Shown here: in pieces, positions 45,001 through 55,501 of the stretch | Position numbering within the stretch: position 1 is the first letter of the stretch | Layout of the letters: each line of letters starts with the position of its first letter | The notes under the pieces: model-generated | Told to the model about the DNA's origin: nothing | Seen by the model: the letters and a program-made list of their open reading frames with translations, nothing else | The model's database searches: none | From: Plazaster borealis | Lineage: Eukaryota; Echinodermata; Asteroidea; Forcipulatida; Labidiasteridae | Assembly: GCA_021014325.1 (NCBI GenBank) | Contig: CM037461.1 | Location: forward strand, 3,869,501-3,933,500 | DNA length: 64,000 bases | Direction of reading: 5' to 3' | Made by a program: the position numbers and the translations under genes

Positions 45001-48000
45001 ATATGTTACTCCATCTGAAAGCAACTGTTCAATTTAAATACAAAACCACATAAGAAACCATTGCAATATAACAAAATAACTTGACCAATTTGGTGCTCGA
45101 TCTTGGGCATGGTATACCCTTCCTACTGTGTCTTCATTGTGTCCTGGGACTCTCAGGAATTCTTTAGAGGATTATAGGGGGTTACTTCTGTACAAGAGGA
45201 AACAAGTCTGTTAGAGTAAGAGAACATTTGTTTCTGGAGGACACCCTCTGCCACACTGGCATAGTATAACTTGATCCTATAACACTTTAAAATACAGAAT
45301 TATCCTTGACACTATATTTTTTAAATAAGATGATTCCACTGTGACAAAAAGGTCCATTCCCGCAACTCTACGAAAATAATGCTCAGACAGCAATTGTAAA
45401 TCTCATGAGTTATACATTGTATAAATAATCTGATTGACCTCTAGCACGAACGTCATACGCAGCCGGGTGTCAGCCACGCACCTCGCCTCTTTTGAAGTCA
45501 AATTGCACCGAGGATTAAAACCCCGCGCAATGACACCTCTATTGTAGCCGAAAGCACAACAATTTTTTTATATAAAATAAGTTAACTCTCTTTAGGGTCT
45601 GTCCTCACATCAACGCAAACAAACAGGAAAACATTTCAATTGTCTCAGACACTTCGTTCAGCTATGTGAATACTTGACCAAAATGCGTTTGTTTACAAAT
45701 ATCTGGGGTCGTATACTCTAAAAGTAAACAGCTAGCCTCCCGAGATGATGTTTTTGTTTTTATTTTTTGTTTTAAATATTGTAATAGTGATTGATACCAT
45801 ACAGACCATCAGAAGATAAACTAACTTCAAGAAGATGTTTTGGTTAGCGCAAACAGCGTGTTTCCCTTATGACTGTTGGCTACATATGTCCTTCTCTGCA
45901 TGATGCCATCGCTCACTTATTGAGTGTCAGTATTTATTTAAAAAGTCGGTACTCCGCCATTTTTTTTTAATCTAAAAAATTCCAAGTTCCACACTTACAC
46001 CTAACCAAATAGCATGCCAATTGTCTTGTTACCATTTGGTCTTTTTTTTCACAAAAAAAATCCATCAATGACCAGCTCTCCCGGAATTTCCATAGGAATT
46101 GTACAGCGATTACTCAGCATTGGTACTAATAAGGTAAAGTGGTATAAACTCTACAAAGAGACACATGTGGGCTGAATTGATTTTATTTAGTCAAAAGGGT
46201 CTATATATAATGCTTTGGGCGATTTAAAAGTGATTTGGTTCTCAACAAAAATATGATACACGCTAAAATCTAACTGTTACTCAATGAGTCAATGATGGTG
46301 CCCGATTGTGATTTTTTTGATGGTGTCACGTAGGGTTAAATGAGTAGTGTAATTTGACATTTTTAAAATTGCACACAACAAACTCCCAAAAAAGGTAAAA
46401 TAATTGCAATGATGACATAAGTGTGAATTGGGACAACAGGCTGTGCAAGTCTCGCGCGTATTCGAACATTGTGACCTGTAAATTAAAGGCATCGTACACG
46501 TTTGGTAATTGTCAAAGACCAGTGTTCTCATTTGGTGTATCCCAACATATTAAATGCATAAAATAACAAGCCTGTGAAAATTTGGGCTCAATTGGTCATC
46601 GAAGTTGCAAGAAAATGATGAAAGAAAAAACACCCTTGTTGTAGGAATTTGTATTTCCTTCACATGTTATAGGAATAAAAACTTCTTGCAAGAAGTTTTT
46701 ATTATTTTAGTGAGAAACTACCTCTTTCTCAAAAACTACGTTACTTCACAGGGAGTCGTTTCTCACAATGTTTTATACTATCAACAGCTCTCTGCTGCTC
46801 GTTACCAAGTCAGTTTTTATGCTAATATATATTTTGAGTAATTACCAAGTACAGTGCCTTTAACTCTCTTAAAATTGCACACAAACACACTCCCAAAAAG
46901 GCGCAACCAAGATAATTGCGATGATAACATAAGTGTGAATTGGGACAACAGGCTGTGCAAGTCTCGCGCGTATTCGAACATTGTGACCCGTTAAAGTGCG
47001 CAATTTGTAATTCCTTCACACGTTAAAGCAATGTGCATGGAACAAACGTGGTCCCAAAAGTGTTCGAATACGCGCAAAACTTGCACGGTCTATAGGACGG
47101 TCTTACATTGCCATAGAGAGGTAAATTGGTCTCAGGATGTTGTAGGTAGAGGGGTGCACCATCATGGCGACCGTGACGTCATCAAAAGCACCTGCATCAA
47201 CCAAGAAGACTTTCCCTCCTCCGCCCTCCTCGGCGGGTGTACCAAGGACAGTTACCTGATAAAAAGATTGAGGTACTTCAACAGAAAAGACGCTTTAAAC
47301 AGCTACTTGAGCAATACGTTGTTAACGGGAATGTTATTTAAACTTGTTTGTAATTGTAATTAATAGAAAAGAGTGAAAGGAGACTAGACATGACAGATGA
47401 ACCATCCGAGAGCGTTGCTCGGGATGGGGTAAGGCACCTTGATTTCACCCTTCAAGAGGATAATCGTATAACCCAAGAAATCAATCACTGCCTGGTGGAA
47501 GATGAAAGCGTTTGTACGAGTTTGATGGTTGGTAATTTCCAGATGACAAAACAAACCAGAGCATTGCCAAGGATGCCCAGGACACCTACGATGGTCTGGT
47601 AGATACGCAAAGGAAGAATTTCCTCCATATTCTCCAAATCAGCTGATAAAGTCAGAAAAATGGCTTTGCGATGTGATGCGTTTTTTCTCATTTGAAGCGC
47701 TTTTTATATTTCGCGAAAAAATATATAAGTGATTGCCACGTCTGGTACAAAAATGACCATGACTTATTTTTGTTCTGTTTTTCTCTCTCTATCTCTTTCT
47801 CTGTAGCGAAAGTTTTAATCACGACACACGTTTATATTGTTAATAAAATTGAACTGCGTAAAAGCTAGCAGAAATATGAGCATGAAGGTTGGATAATTCA
47901 ATACAAATGTGAAAGGCTGGTGGAGATTACATTATTGTTAGGTTAGATCTCTGAAGCGGTCTCGTTAATGGACCTGTTCATCTATAGAAGTAAAATTCAA

Positions 48001-50087
48001 TTGAGTTACAATTGCACAAGGGGTGTTAGTCATTCTAAATATTAGTTTTTCAAGGACTGTCACTTGCAGGTATTGGAAATAGGACGCATTACAAAAATAC
48101 GAAAGAGAAATTTTATAGATAACAACTTGAATTGTCAGGAAATTTCTTTCTTGATGTCGAATCTCACTCAGCAGCTGCGTCAGAATGCTTATAAATGAGG
48201 GGAGTGGAGGCAACGTTACAATTCACCACTAGGCCGGACTCCAGATTATTGTTGTGATTACATCAGGTGACTTGGGTCAATATGAACCCATACACTCTGT
48301 AGGCCTACTAACTAATTACTTTATGAATATTTACTAGAAATTAAGCGTTCGTAAAAACGAACACAGAGGGGTTCCGGTTGGTGAAAATATCATGACTTCA
48401 TACTGAAAATTACAAGTCATATTCAATATAATAAGTTTGGTCGTAAACGCTAAAGGAACTCCTTGTTAATACTGTTTGGACCATAAGGGAGATATGATCT
48501 TTCATTTTTAGAGCTTCCTGTGTGAACCGGAAAGAAAGGCCAAAGCGGGGTTATGTTTTTGAATAAAATTTCAATTGTGTCATAAGCTACAAGACGGCAT
48601 AAAGATAATGTTTTTATGACATGTGGTACAGGAAATGTGATTTTATTTTATTTTAGAGCTTCATGTTTATAACGTTTAGTAAGGGTCAAAGTGGTTCATG
48701 TTTTGAAATAAGTGGTTACATGTGCTGTGAGCTACAAAACAGCAAAATAATTATAACTCTCTAACATGTGGTTCAGGAGATATGATTTTTTAAACAATAG
48801 ACTTTGAATTAATGTAATTGGACACCCGATGACGTCACAATGACGAAAACATGTTTTTCATACTAAGTTTTTTTATAAGCTACAATATGGATTAAGAGTT
48901 GTTCCCGTGCAATGCCTTCGAACGAAAACCCTGAACATTCAAAGATTTCACCTCATGGTGCAGATTTAACACCTCTACTAGTAAATATTATCTTCTTACC
49001 CTACCTTTCCATGTTTGTTTCCACTTGCCTCCAATGCGGCTTTAATGCCAATGCCAGCGGCGACACCACTTTCAGCTATGAGGTTGTGTCCACATGCATG
49101 CCCAATAGCGGGTAATGCATCATACTCGCACATCACGCAGATGTTTGGGCCCACATCAGAACCAAATGTCGCCCTGAGCATTCAAATCAATAATTAAAGG
49201 TAGGGTCATTCTTTGGTAATGACCCCGAAAAAAAGTGTGCAATTTCTATCCGAAAGCTTACTTGTTATAGACGATGTGACCTCTGACGTCATTCGAAAAC
49301 CATAACATGGTGCGCGCGCATGTCGCCTGGGTAAAACCCTTGTGTACTGACAGCCAGCTATAAAGGACACGCAATGTTACCAACAGTACGCGTCTTCTTG
49401 CCCGGCGGAAACATGATCGGAAATCAATAAAAACATTTGAATCTGAAAAACGATCGGGCATGAACCCGCCCCCTCAGCTTTCTGGTTGGTGTTCGTTAGC
49501 GACTGCGGTTGGTGCCCGCTGTCACCTCGCTAAACAATGATGGATTCGACGTTTATGTGAAAATACCATGACAGTTTTGTTGCTGTTTTCTCAACGAGTA
49601 GACACTGTAGTCAGCTGAAACTTTAACATGTGACTTTTATTGTATCTTCCTTGATAATTTTGCCTATAAATAAGCATTACTTTGACAAAAACTATTCTAC
49701 GACTAACCTATAAACAAGCTCCTTTCCAGCGCGCGCTGTTGTTATGCCATAAATTACTTTGGTTTTACGTAATAAGAGTTATAAGATATTTAATAAAACG
49801 TGGCACCATACTATTCAGCTATCCAGTTCCGTTTATATCATGTCAGATATTATGAGTTAGTACCTGAAAGCAGTTTCCAAAACGAAGTTCCGTTCAACAT
49901 TGAATCCTTCCTTTTCAAGAAAATCCGTCAGCACTCGATGGGCATGGCGCTCCTCAAAGTTAGTTTCTGGGTGATTCCATATATCCAGACTCAAGTCGTT
50001 CAATTTCTGACAGGAGCTGTCGATTACATCTTCTGCCTTGTCCGTCAATCGCCGTACCTCACCAGCACTGGACGTCTGGTTAGACAT
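41907..50087 (-). CDS. PM20D2: PM20D2-type M20 metallodipeptidase, 7 coding exons
   Basis: Exons in transcript order: 50087-49864, 49173-49005, 47255-47107, 44936-44794, 43292-43138, 42729-42489, 42058-41907. All junctions are GT-AG and phases fit (2,0,2,1,0,1). The product is 410 aa; the vertebrate protein is about 436. M20 landmarks are [15 protein letters not shown] (residues 91-105), [11 protein letters not shown] (136-146, catalytic and metal Glu 140/141), His165 in [19 protein letters not shown] in the dimerisation lid, [10 protein letters not shown], and His352 in AAYHTPDF. Vertebrate PM20D2 hydrolyses beta-alanyl-lysine-type dipeptides in the cytosol as metabolite repair; the same role here is inference. 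No signal peptide is visible. The ATG directly follows TTTCAG, so an upstream non-coding exon is possible. Confidence 0.88.
42105..42300. repeat. Dispersed repeat shared with 48345-48560
   Basis: Shared phrases: CGTAAAAAYGAACACAGAGG, TTCATACTGAAAATTACA, TTTGGTCGTAAA, TGAACCGGAARGAAAGG. A further weaker unit lies at 48650-48800. The type is unknown. Confidence 0.6.
42489..42729 (-). CDS. PM20D2: PM20D2 coding exon 6
   Basis: Acceptor CTATGCAG, donor ACCG|GTAAGAA. It encodes residues 281-361, including [19 protein letters not shown] and the likely metal-site HT in AAYHTPDF. Confidence 0.9.
42752..42830 (-). repeat. LINE-like 3' tail fragment
   Basis: (AAT)n followed by TAGCCTTATATAGCGCACGT, matching the 3' end of the LINE at 36876-37370. 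It lies in PM20D2 intron 5. Confidence 0.6.
42905..43115 (-). repeat. Leu/Ser-type SINE body, minus strand
   Basis: In reverse it contains GTGTAATGCGCGTAAAATAA, AGAAGAGGTTTGCCCC, GTGTTTCTGGCAGTGGCTGC and GTCATGGCACTAATGTGTCC. The tRNA head is lost. It lies in PM20D2 intron 5, ending 23 bases before exon 5's donor. Confidence 0.75.
43138..43292 (-). CDS. PM20D2: PM20D2 coding exon 5
   Basis: Acceptor TTCACACCAG, donor GCAAG|GTGAGA. It encodes the end of the dimerisation domain ([20 protein letters not shown], then [16 protein letters not shown]). Confidence 0.9.
43375..43548. repeat. Minisatellite, GAGTCYGAGGGTC units
   Basis: Units of 18-20 bp built from GAGTCTGAGTCCGAGGGTC, about 9 copies with small variants, in PM20D2 intron 4. 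Confidence 0.9.
43646..44523. repeat. Long TTAA-flanked MITE with strong hairpins
   Basis: TTAA at 43642-43645 and 44524-44527; ends AGGGACACGTTGCCTT and inverse (AAGGCAACGTGTTCCT). A perfect hairpin with 20 bp arms (CCGCCATTTATGGGAGTCAA and inverse) is at about 43816-43859. A foldback insert occupies 43976-44177. Confidence 0.85.
43976..44177. repeat. Nested foldback with perfect 26 bp inner arms
   Basis: The outer arms CCGAGCTGAATCTAGCAC / GTATTGGGCCCGAT are inverse to the right side (GACCCAATACTGAGCTAG, TTAGCTCGG). The inner arms (ATTAGAACACATGCAGTACA plus GGGAGG) pair perfectly over 26 bp around a ~24 base loop. Part of the outer arm text also occurs at 36478-36540. Confidence 0.85.
44794..44936 (-). 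CDS. PM20D2: PM20D2 coding exon 4
   Basis: Acceptor TTGTTGTCAG, donor TCATG|GTAAAA. It encodes [20 protein letters not shown] and [10 protein letters not shown], typical of the M20 lid domain. Confidence 0.9.
44940..46370. other. PM20D2 intron 3, left part; no gene seen
   Basis: No recognisable frames or element ends; generally AT-rich. Confidence 0.35.
46378..46998. repeat. Direct duplication (~120 bp) flanking a MITE
   Basis: 46378-46482 and 46872-46997 share GTGTGAATTGGGACAACAGG, CTGTGCAAGTCTCGCGCGTA and TTCGAACATTGTGACC. An inverse version of part of it (TTCGAATACGCGCAAAACTT) follows at 47063. Confidence 0.7.
46487..46859 (+). repeat. TTAA-family MITE copy
   Basis: TTAA at 46483-46486 and 46860-46863. 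It carries the central palindrome with AATAAA at both ends; the internal text has a small substitution block near 46640-46670. In PM20D2 intron 3. Confidence 0.87.
47107..47255 (-). CDS. PM20D2: PM20D2 coding exon 3
   Basis: Acceptor TTTTATCAG, donor GGCAAT|GTAAGA. It encodes [20 protein letters not shown] with the catalytic Glu pair, then MMVHPSTYN. Confidence 0.9.
47384..47628 (-). pseudogene. Rhodopsin-like GPCR fragment (TM1-TM2), frameshifted
   Basis: ATG at 47628 opens [20 protein letters not shown], then [13 protein letters not shown], a clear TM1 with the GN motif. After a one-base shift near 47520 the other frame continues [20 protein letters not shown] as TM2, then [14 protein letters not shown] and TAG. 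Nothing of TM3-TM7 follows; the next recognisable sequence is PM20D2 exon 3. This is a dead fragment on the same strand, inside PM20D2 intron 2. Confidence 0.65.
48345..48800. repeat. Dispersed repeat in tandem-like array
   Basis: It matches 42105-42300 and contains 2-3 degenerate internal copies of a ~180 bp unit (GAGCTTC, ATAAGCTACAAGACGGCATA / GAGCTACAAAACAGCA, ACATGTGGT). Confidence 0.5.
49005..49173 (-). CDS. PM20D2: PM20D2 coding exon 2
   Basis: Acceptor ATGCTCAG, donor GGAAAG|GTAGGG. It encodes [20 protein letters not shown], the first metal-binding segment. Confidence 0.92.
49864..50087 (-). CDS. PM20D2: PM20D2 coding exon 1
   Basis: ATG at 50087-50085, donor TTCAG|GTACTA. It encodes the N-terminal helix ([20 protein letters not shown] and [17 protein letters not shown]). 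The ATG directly follows a possible acceptor (GATTTCAG). Confidence 0.88.
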
Positions 50088-50099
50088 CTGAAATCTGAG

Positions 50100-50920
50100 G
50101 CACTATCTTGCCAACTCCGTACGTACTGTAAACTTGACTGATTAATACAAATACAATTAATAAATGGCAGAAATAATGAGAAAATATAATTAGCTGTTGC
50201 AAACTGCTTACCAATAAAAAAGGACCTATGGTATAAATGCAAAAAAACTGCTAATGACATGCCAAGATGAGATTCGTGGTGGTGCAGATGATAATTATAA
50301 TGATTTCTTGTCTTATCGGTAGTACCACCGGTATGGCTGGTGAATGAGTCCGATTTGTTGATGTGTTGTCCATAGACGTTGTACAATGGTAATGGTATAA
50401 TACATTGATAATGGTAATACTGACTGTTATTGACAACCTTTGAACCATCAGGAGCTGTGTTGTTGTGATCAAGGCCTCGCTGGCTGTAGGCCTACATAGA
50501 ATTGCGAACTCTCACCCAGTAACCGCATGCGCACACGCTCTCCACAGATATTGTAAAGAACACAAACTGTATACATGTACTGTGTATATAGAGTAGATGA
50601 AAGCCCCGCCGCCGGGTGCGCTTGAGTACCCGTCGGACAATGGAAGCTGGCTTGAAGTTTGTGTGACCAAGGTGATTCGAAAAATTACCGTGCGCATTGG
50701 CTTGATGCAATTTACATGTATAACAATATCAGAACAGGAGATTATCCAGGTGCGCTGACAGGATGTGTTTCTTTGGCGCCTTTTTTTTAGCGTTGTTTTA
50801 CATGCATTTTCTGTTGTTAGGATTTCTGAAGTGTTGTCCAGATATAGTTCTTGTTGAATGAAGTATTCTGATGGCCGTTGTGTTTTCCAGTTGGCGTTTT
50901 GTGACAGACTAAAATGACCC
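50100..50920. other. Region upstream of PM20D2; no gene seen
   Basis: A possible 5' exon of PM20D2 may lie here, but I cannot identify it. Short frames carry no domain. Confidence 0.35.
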
Positions 50921-51479
50921 GTGCGTGCGTGCGTGGCAAGTAGACGGACGTGATGGACGGACGTGTTTTTAACTTCCTCCTCGGAGGTTTTTAAAAATTT
51001 TTTAAATCCAGTTTTATCTTTTTACAAATTTGCCATTCAGTTTTGTTAGCAAAGTTTTGCTGTGTATTTTACTTCATATCTATGTGGTTTCGTGGTTTTG
51101 GTTTTCGTATGTCATCTATTTTGATAGTTTTTAGACGTTTTAAAGATTGCATCATTGTGAGTGAATTGGCGTGCGCTGGAACGTGACCATGGATCTCAAG
51201 CGAACACTGCCTGGTCTTTTCTTCATCACAGCTCTTCTTGCCAAGACCAACTCATCTAGCGACCACATACACCTATACAGGATTTCCAACTCTACATCCC
51301 TGCGATGCCATACCTGCACTCCGGTGAGCTTGTTCCATATTTTATCAAACTTTAACTCTGGTCCCCAAAATGGCGGCCATAAAGACCGGTACTTGTACAG
51401 CAGTCCCTGTTGGAATATATTTAATAATAGATCTACTGCATATTCATTGACTAGTCTGTCCATGGTATTGTTACTCTCT

Positions 51480-51506
51480 GGTGACATTCAACTCAATCCA
51501 GGGCCA
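51480..51506 (+). other. 2A-like ribosome-skipping motif
   Basis: Encodes GDIQLNPGP; skipping would fall between the last Gly and Pro, releasing a ~111-residue leader from the PHD-EN-RT protein. Gln replaces the consensus Glu, so activity is uncertain. Confidence 0.7.
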
Positions 51507-51569
51507 AAAATGGCCAAATTTCCGTGTGGTTTGTGTGGTAAAAATATCAACTCAAACCACAAAGCCATG

Positions 51570-51614
51570 GAATGCGAGGAATGCGAGGAATGCGAGGAAT
51601 GCGAGGAATGCGAA
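51570..51614 (+). repeat. 9 bp in-frame tandem repeat inside PHD finger
   Basis: GAATGCGAG occurs four times plus GAATGCGAA, encoding ECE units. It multiplies the Cys-x2-Cys pair of the zinc finger without shifting frame. Confidence 0.9.
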
Positions 51615-52491
51615 GTGTGGTACCACACTAGGTGTGTAGGCATGAAAGACGTTTTGTACCAGGTGCACAAGCAACACAACTTTTATTCTTGGATATGTTG
51701 TCAATGTGGACTTCCGAATTTTTCCAGCTCCATGTTCGACATAGCAGATGTGGATACATCAAACTCTTTTGAATCTTTGTTTAACTTACTCGATGTTAAT
51801 TATGGTAATGAGGAAAGCATCAATCCAAATAGTACTGAACCATTAGGAAGCCCCTTACATTCTTCTAGCCCAAAGAATCGTAAAATTTTTCGCCATGATC
51901 GCCCATCTGATACCACTGGCGGAGGGGTGCTGATTGCACTACGCTCGGACTTGATTGCGAAGGAAGAGGATCCACACCCTACACATTCTAGTGAAATGTT
52001 ATGGGCAAGCCTACACGTAAAAGGTCGCCCTACGTTATACATCGGAGCGTTCTATAGGAAACACCACGGCTCAGTTACTTTAGACCAAAAACAGCTTGCA
52101 GACCTCCAAGCCGCCATTTCTAAACTACCTACAAATAGCCAAATATTGTTAGCTGGAGATTTTAATCTTCCTGACATTGATTGGTCAGGGAATTGTTTTA
52201 AACCAGGAGGGAGATACCCCGCAGCTAGTAAACAGATGATCACCATTGCTCAGGACTACAATCTTCATCAAATTGTGTCAAGTTCTACTCGGAATGACAG
52301 CATTCTGGACTTAGTCTTCGCAAACGTGCCGCTACTTGTACAGAACGTTAACATAATCCCAGGCATCTCAGACCACGACACTGTTTCTTCTGAACTCTTG
52401 CATTCTTCTCGCAAAATAAAACAACCACGTAGGAAAATCTACTTACTTCAAAAGGGGAATTTCGGACACATAAGTAATGATTTAAATCAGT

Positions 52492-53163
52492 ATGCTGACT
52501 CCCTTAGTGACAGTCAATAACTCAACTGTAAATGATCTGTGGAAAGGATTTAAAGAAGCTCTTAATTCCGCCATGAGCCAACACATACCCTCAAAACTTA
52601 CGACACCAAGCAACAAATTACCTTGGTTTACAGGCACCCATAAGAAACTTAGTAAACATAAAAATAAGGCGTATGACAAAGCAAAGCATACAAACTCCGA
52701 GTCTGGTAAGAACATCTTCCGAACCTTGCGTCGAGCCCTGGATCGAAGCCTCAGGAAATCCCGTGGTGATCACCTCTGCAATGAGGGTGAGAGCTTGACA
52801 ACATGCAACACCAAGCCATTCTGGAGATTTGTAGAGAGCCTAAGACAGAGCTCTACGGGAGTTGCCTCACTTGCCACCGGAAGCGGGATAGCCGCGTCTC
52901 CCCTTAATCAAGCAAAAGCCCTGAACAACCAGTTCCAGTCGGTTTTTACCCATGAAGATTGTCACAACCTACCTAGGAATAGTAGTGCCGCATCGCCATC
53001 CATGGCCCCTATAACATTCACAAGACAAGGAATGGTTAAACTGTTGAAGGAATTGAAGCCGCATAAAGCACCTGGCCTAGATGGGATTTTACCATCGGTA
53101 TTGAAGGAATGCGCTGAAAGTGTCGCACCGTTATTGCAGCAAATCTTTCAAAAGTCCATAGAT
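52492..53163 (+). pseudogene. LINE ORF part 2: linker and RT start
   Basis: Continues the LINE reading in a shifted frame: WFTGTHKKLSKHKNKAYDKA, FWRFVESLRQ, then RT motif LKPHKAPGLDGILPSVLKEC. It runs to the 648 bp insertion at 53164; codons beyond belong to the insert. Confidence 0.8.
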
Positions 53164-53811
53164 CGTCGCGCGTACCACGAACCGACCTAACTCGTACACA
53201 GTATAAAAAAACGTGTTTGGAGAAAATCACGAATGAAGTTGCACTATTTTTCAAACTGCTGTTTCGGGGTCTGCTAACTATTTGTATATAATTTTTTTAA
53301 CACAAAAATAAAGCCGACTACTTTATTAATACAGAACTGTCAATTTCATTTAATCCCTGCAATTATTTTAACTAGTAAATAATACCTAAACAGATAGGTC
53401 ACTTTGTGAAAATTAAAATCCGAGTTTTGCCCGCAATGCGCCGTGTACAAACCATTGCATGATAGAGACCTATCTCGTTAGGTCACTTTGTGAAATTTTT
53501 ATACGCTTTGAGTTAGGTCACTTCGTGGTACGAAAATTTTACACGCGCGCCCGAACTGCGCGCGCTGTAGCGCATAGTACATCATTGGTAAAGTGGCGTA
53601 TCTAGATAGGTCACTTTGTGAAAAGACAAAACGGCAAATCTAGTGATACGTCGTTTTTAGTAATTAGTATAATTACAAAACTACTACGTATTTAGTTCTG
53701 AAACTTGCTGAAAATGTTAACAGTAATGAGTATATTAATAATTTGTAAAAAAAAATATTTGCAAAAGTGTGTGATTTATGTCAGTTAGGTCGGTTCGTGG
53801 TACGAGCGACG
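53164..53811. mobile_element. Non-autonomous TIR element, 648 bp, AGAT target duplication
   Basis: 29 bp terminal inverts (CGTCGCGCGTACCACGAACC then GACCTAACT; one mismatch), flanked by AGAT at 53160-53163 and 53812-53815. Removing the element plus one AGAT leaves an uninterrupted RT frame. Inside, TAGGTCACTTTGTGAAA-type units lie near 53393, 53478, 53514 and 53611, one with CGTGGTACGAAAA, so subterminal-like motifs are repeated. No frame resembles a transposase. Superfamily unassigned. Confidence 0.9.
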
Positions 53812-55208
53812 AGATACAGGAGAGTTACCTGAGGACTGGTTAAAAGCAAACGTCTCCCCAATCTTCAAGAAAGGTAATCGTTCAGAACCAGGTAACTACA
53901 CCCATCTCTCTGACATCCATACCCTGTAAGATATTAGAACACATTATTCATTCAAATATCATGAAGCACTTTAAGAAATATGGTGTCCTCAACGATGAAC
54001 AGCACGGTTTTCGAAAAGGACGTTCGTGTGAAACGCAGCTCACCTTTACAGTCAACGATCTCGCCAAGATACTGGATCTGCAGGGCCAAGCTGATGTCAT
54101 CATAACAGACTTCAGCAAGGCATTTGACACGGTACCTCACCGGAGACTTCTCTTGAAATTGAAACAGTCCGGCATTACAGGTCCGCTACACGACTGGTTT
54201 ACCCACTTTCTCACTCAAAGATCGCAGTGCGCTGTGCTTGACGGTGTCTCATCCTCCTCTGTAGCAGTCGAATCCGGCGTCCCACAGGGCACCGTGCTGG
54301 GACCTTTGTTGTTTACCCTGTACGTAAATGACCTGCCTCATGGCATCGACTCCCAAGTACGACTTCTGGCAGACGACTGTATACTGTATCGTGAGATAAC
54401 GTCAACTGACGACTGCAAGACACTCCAGAATGACATCAATAAACTGTGCAACTGGGAGTCTGTATGGCAGATGAAATTCAACACTAACAAATGTCATGTA
54501 ATGCATATCACCCATAAACGGAAACCTCTTCAAACCTGTTACAACATGAACGGCAAAGTTCTCAACCCTGTCACAAGTCACACTTACTTAGGCATCGAAC
54601 TGAACAACAAACTAAGTTGGGCAGATCATGTGAACACTACTGCACTCAAAGCAAACAAGGTTCTCGGCCTCTTGCGGAGGAACCTGTATAGCTGTCCCCG
54701 GAAGGTGAAGGACATAGTCTACAAGACCCTAGTCCGCCCGAAGCTGGACTACTGTGCATCAGTCTGGGACCCTTATACCCAAGATCAAAAGAACAGATTG
54801 GAAGCAGTGCAAAGCAGGGCAGCCAGATTTGTCTGTAAAGACTCTAGGAGGACAAGCAGTGTCTCATCAATGATAGCGGAGCTGGGATGGGAATCCCTTG
54901 AGAATCGACGAGCTACCTCAAGACTCACACTTCTGTACAAATCTATTCATCATGCCGTTGCCATTAACTCTGACGGGAATCAATCACAACCTGCCATGGT
55001 AGGAATTCAAACTAGGAAATCCTCCGCAACCTCTTTTCTTCACCCCGCAACAAAGAAAGACTGTTATAAATTCTCATTCTTACCAAGGAGCATGGCCGAA
55101 TGGAACCTTCTACCTGTAAACGTTCGCCAATCTCCAACTATAGACACATTCAAGACAAGATTAAATGACATGCATATGTCTACCTTTATTCGGCGGGCCC
55201 ACAACTAA
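53812..55208 (+). pseudogene. LINE ORF part 3: RT core and C-terminus
   Basis: RT resumes at GELPEDWLKANVSPIFKKGN, shifts frame near 53900, and from 53961 is open for 415 codons. Motifs: GFRKGRSCETQL, DFSKAFDTVPH (50-60), GVPQGTVLGPLLF (106-118), LLADDCILY (135-143), YLGIELNNKLSW, and the C-terminal WNLLPVNVRQSPTIDTFKTR. The catalytic ADD is intact. Confidence 0.88.
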
Positions 55209-55330
55209 TCTACTACTAGCCACCATGCGCCTGCACCATTGATATCCCGATAGTGGAGTTTGTGTGCAGTACCGAACAGATACAGATACAGATACCCATT
55301 ACAATTAGATCTAGCTACAATATGATATAA

Positions 55331-55501
55331 TAAACCTTATGCACATGATGTCATTTCAGTAGGGCGCCCTCGCCTAGCGGTCAAAAGGAGGTTGATCATT
55401 GGCCAATCCTGTGCGCCGCGTGTACAAACCTGTGCGTTTCGATTGTTTCGTCCTCGTTTTACCTAAGTTGGCGGCTGGGTGACGTCAATGCATAGGGTCT
55501 A
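55331..55501 (-). repeat. TA-flanked palindromic MITE, second copy
   Basis: It is the reverse complement of the copy at 28031-28203 with modest divergence (ACCTTATGCACATGATGTCA at left; TGACGTCAATGCATAGGGTC at right). It sits just after the LINE's ACAGAT tail. Confidence 0.8.

Larger units (their letters stand above)
51171..52520 (+). pseudogene. LINE ORF part 1: leader, 2A-like, PHD, partial endonuclease
   Basis: 449 codons. A hydrophobic segment near the start (LPGLFFITALLA, residues 13-24) may be a signal. GDIQLNPGP at 104-112 (51480-51506) is a 2A-like ribosome-skipping motif with Gln where the consensus has Glu, preceded by a leucine-rich stretch as usual. The PHD finger spans about 118-180 (CGLC, the ECE repeat, WYHTRC, WICCQC). 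The endonuclease starts only at RHDRPSDTTGGGVLIAL (241-257): its first part with the Asn and ETW motifs is missing. GDFN (329-332) and SDH (400-402) remain. A stop follows a frameshift near 52505. Confidence 0.85.
50930..55295 (+). mobile_element. CR1/L2-type LINE with 2A-like peptide and PHD finger, broken
   Basis: Order: 5' UTR (from about 50930; exact start unknown), N-terminal leader, 2A-like motif, PHD finger, AP endonuclease, RT, and a short 3' UTR ending in (ACAGAT)n at 55276-55295. The ACAGAT microsatellite instead of poly(A) fits CR1/L2-type LINEs. It is inactivated by a deletion in the endonuclease, at least two frameshifts (near 52505 and 53900) and a 648 bp insertion (53164-53811). 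Echinoderm LINEs with 2A-like sequences are known from the literature. Confidence 0.85.
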
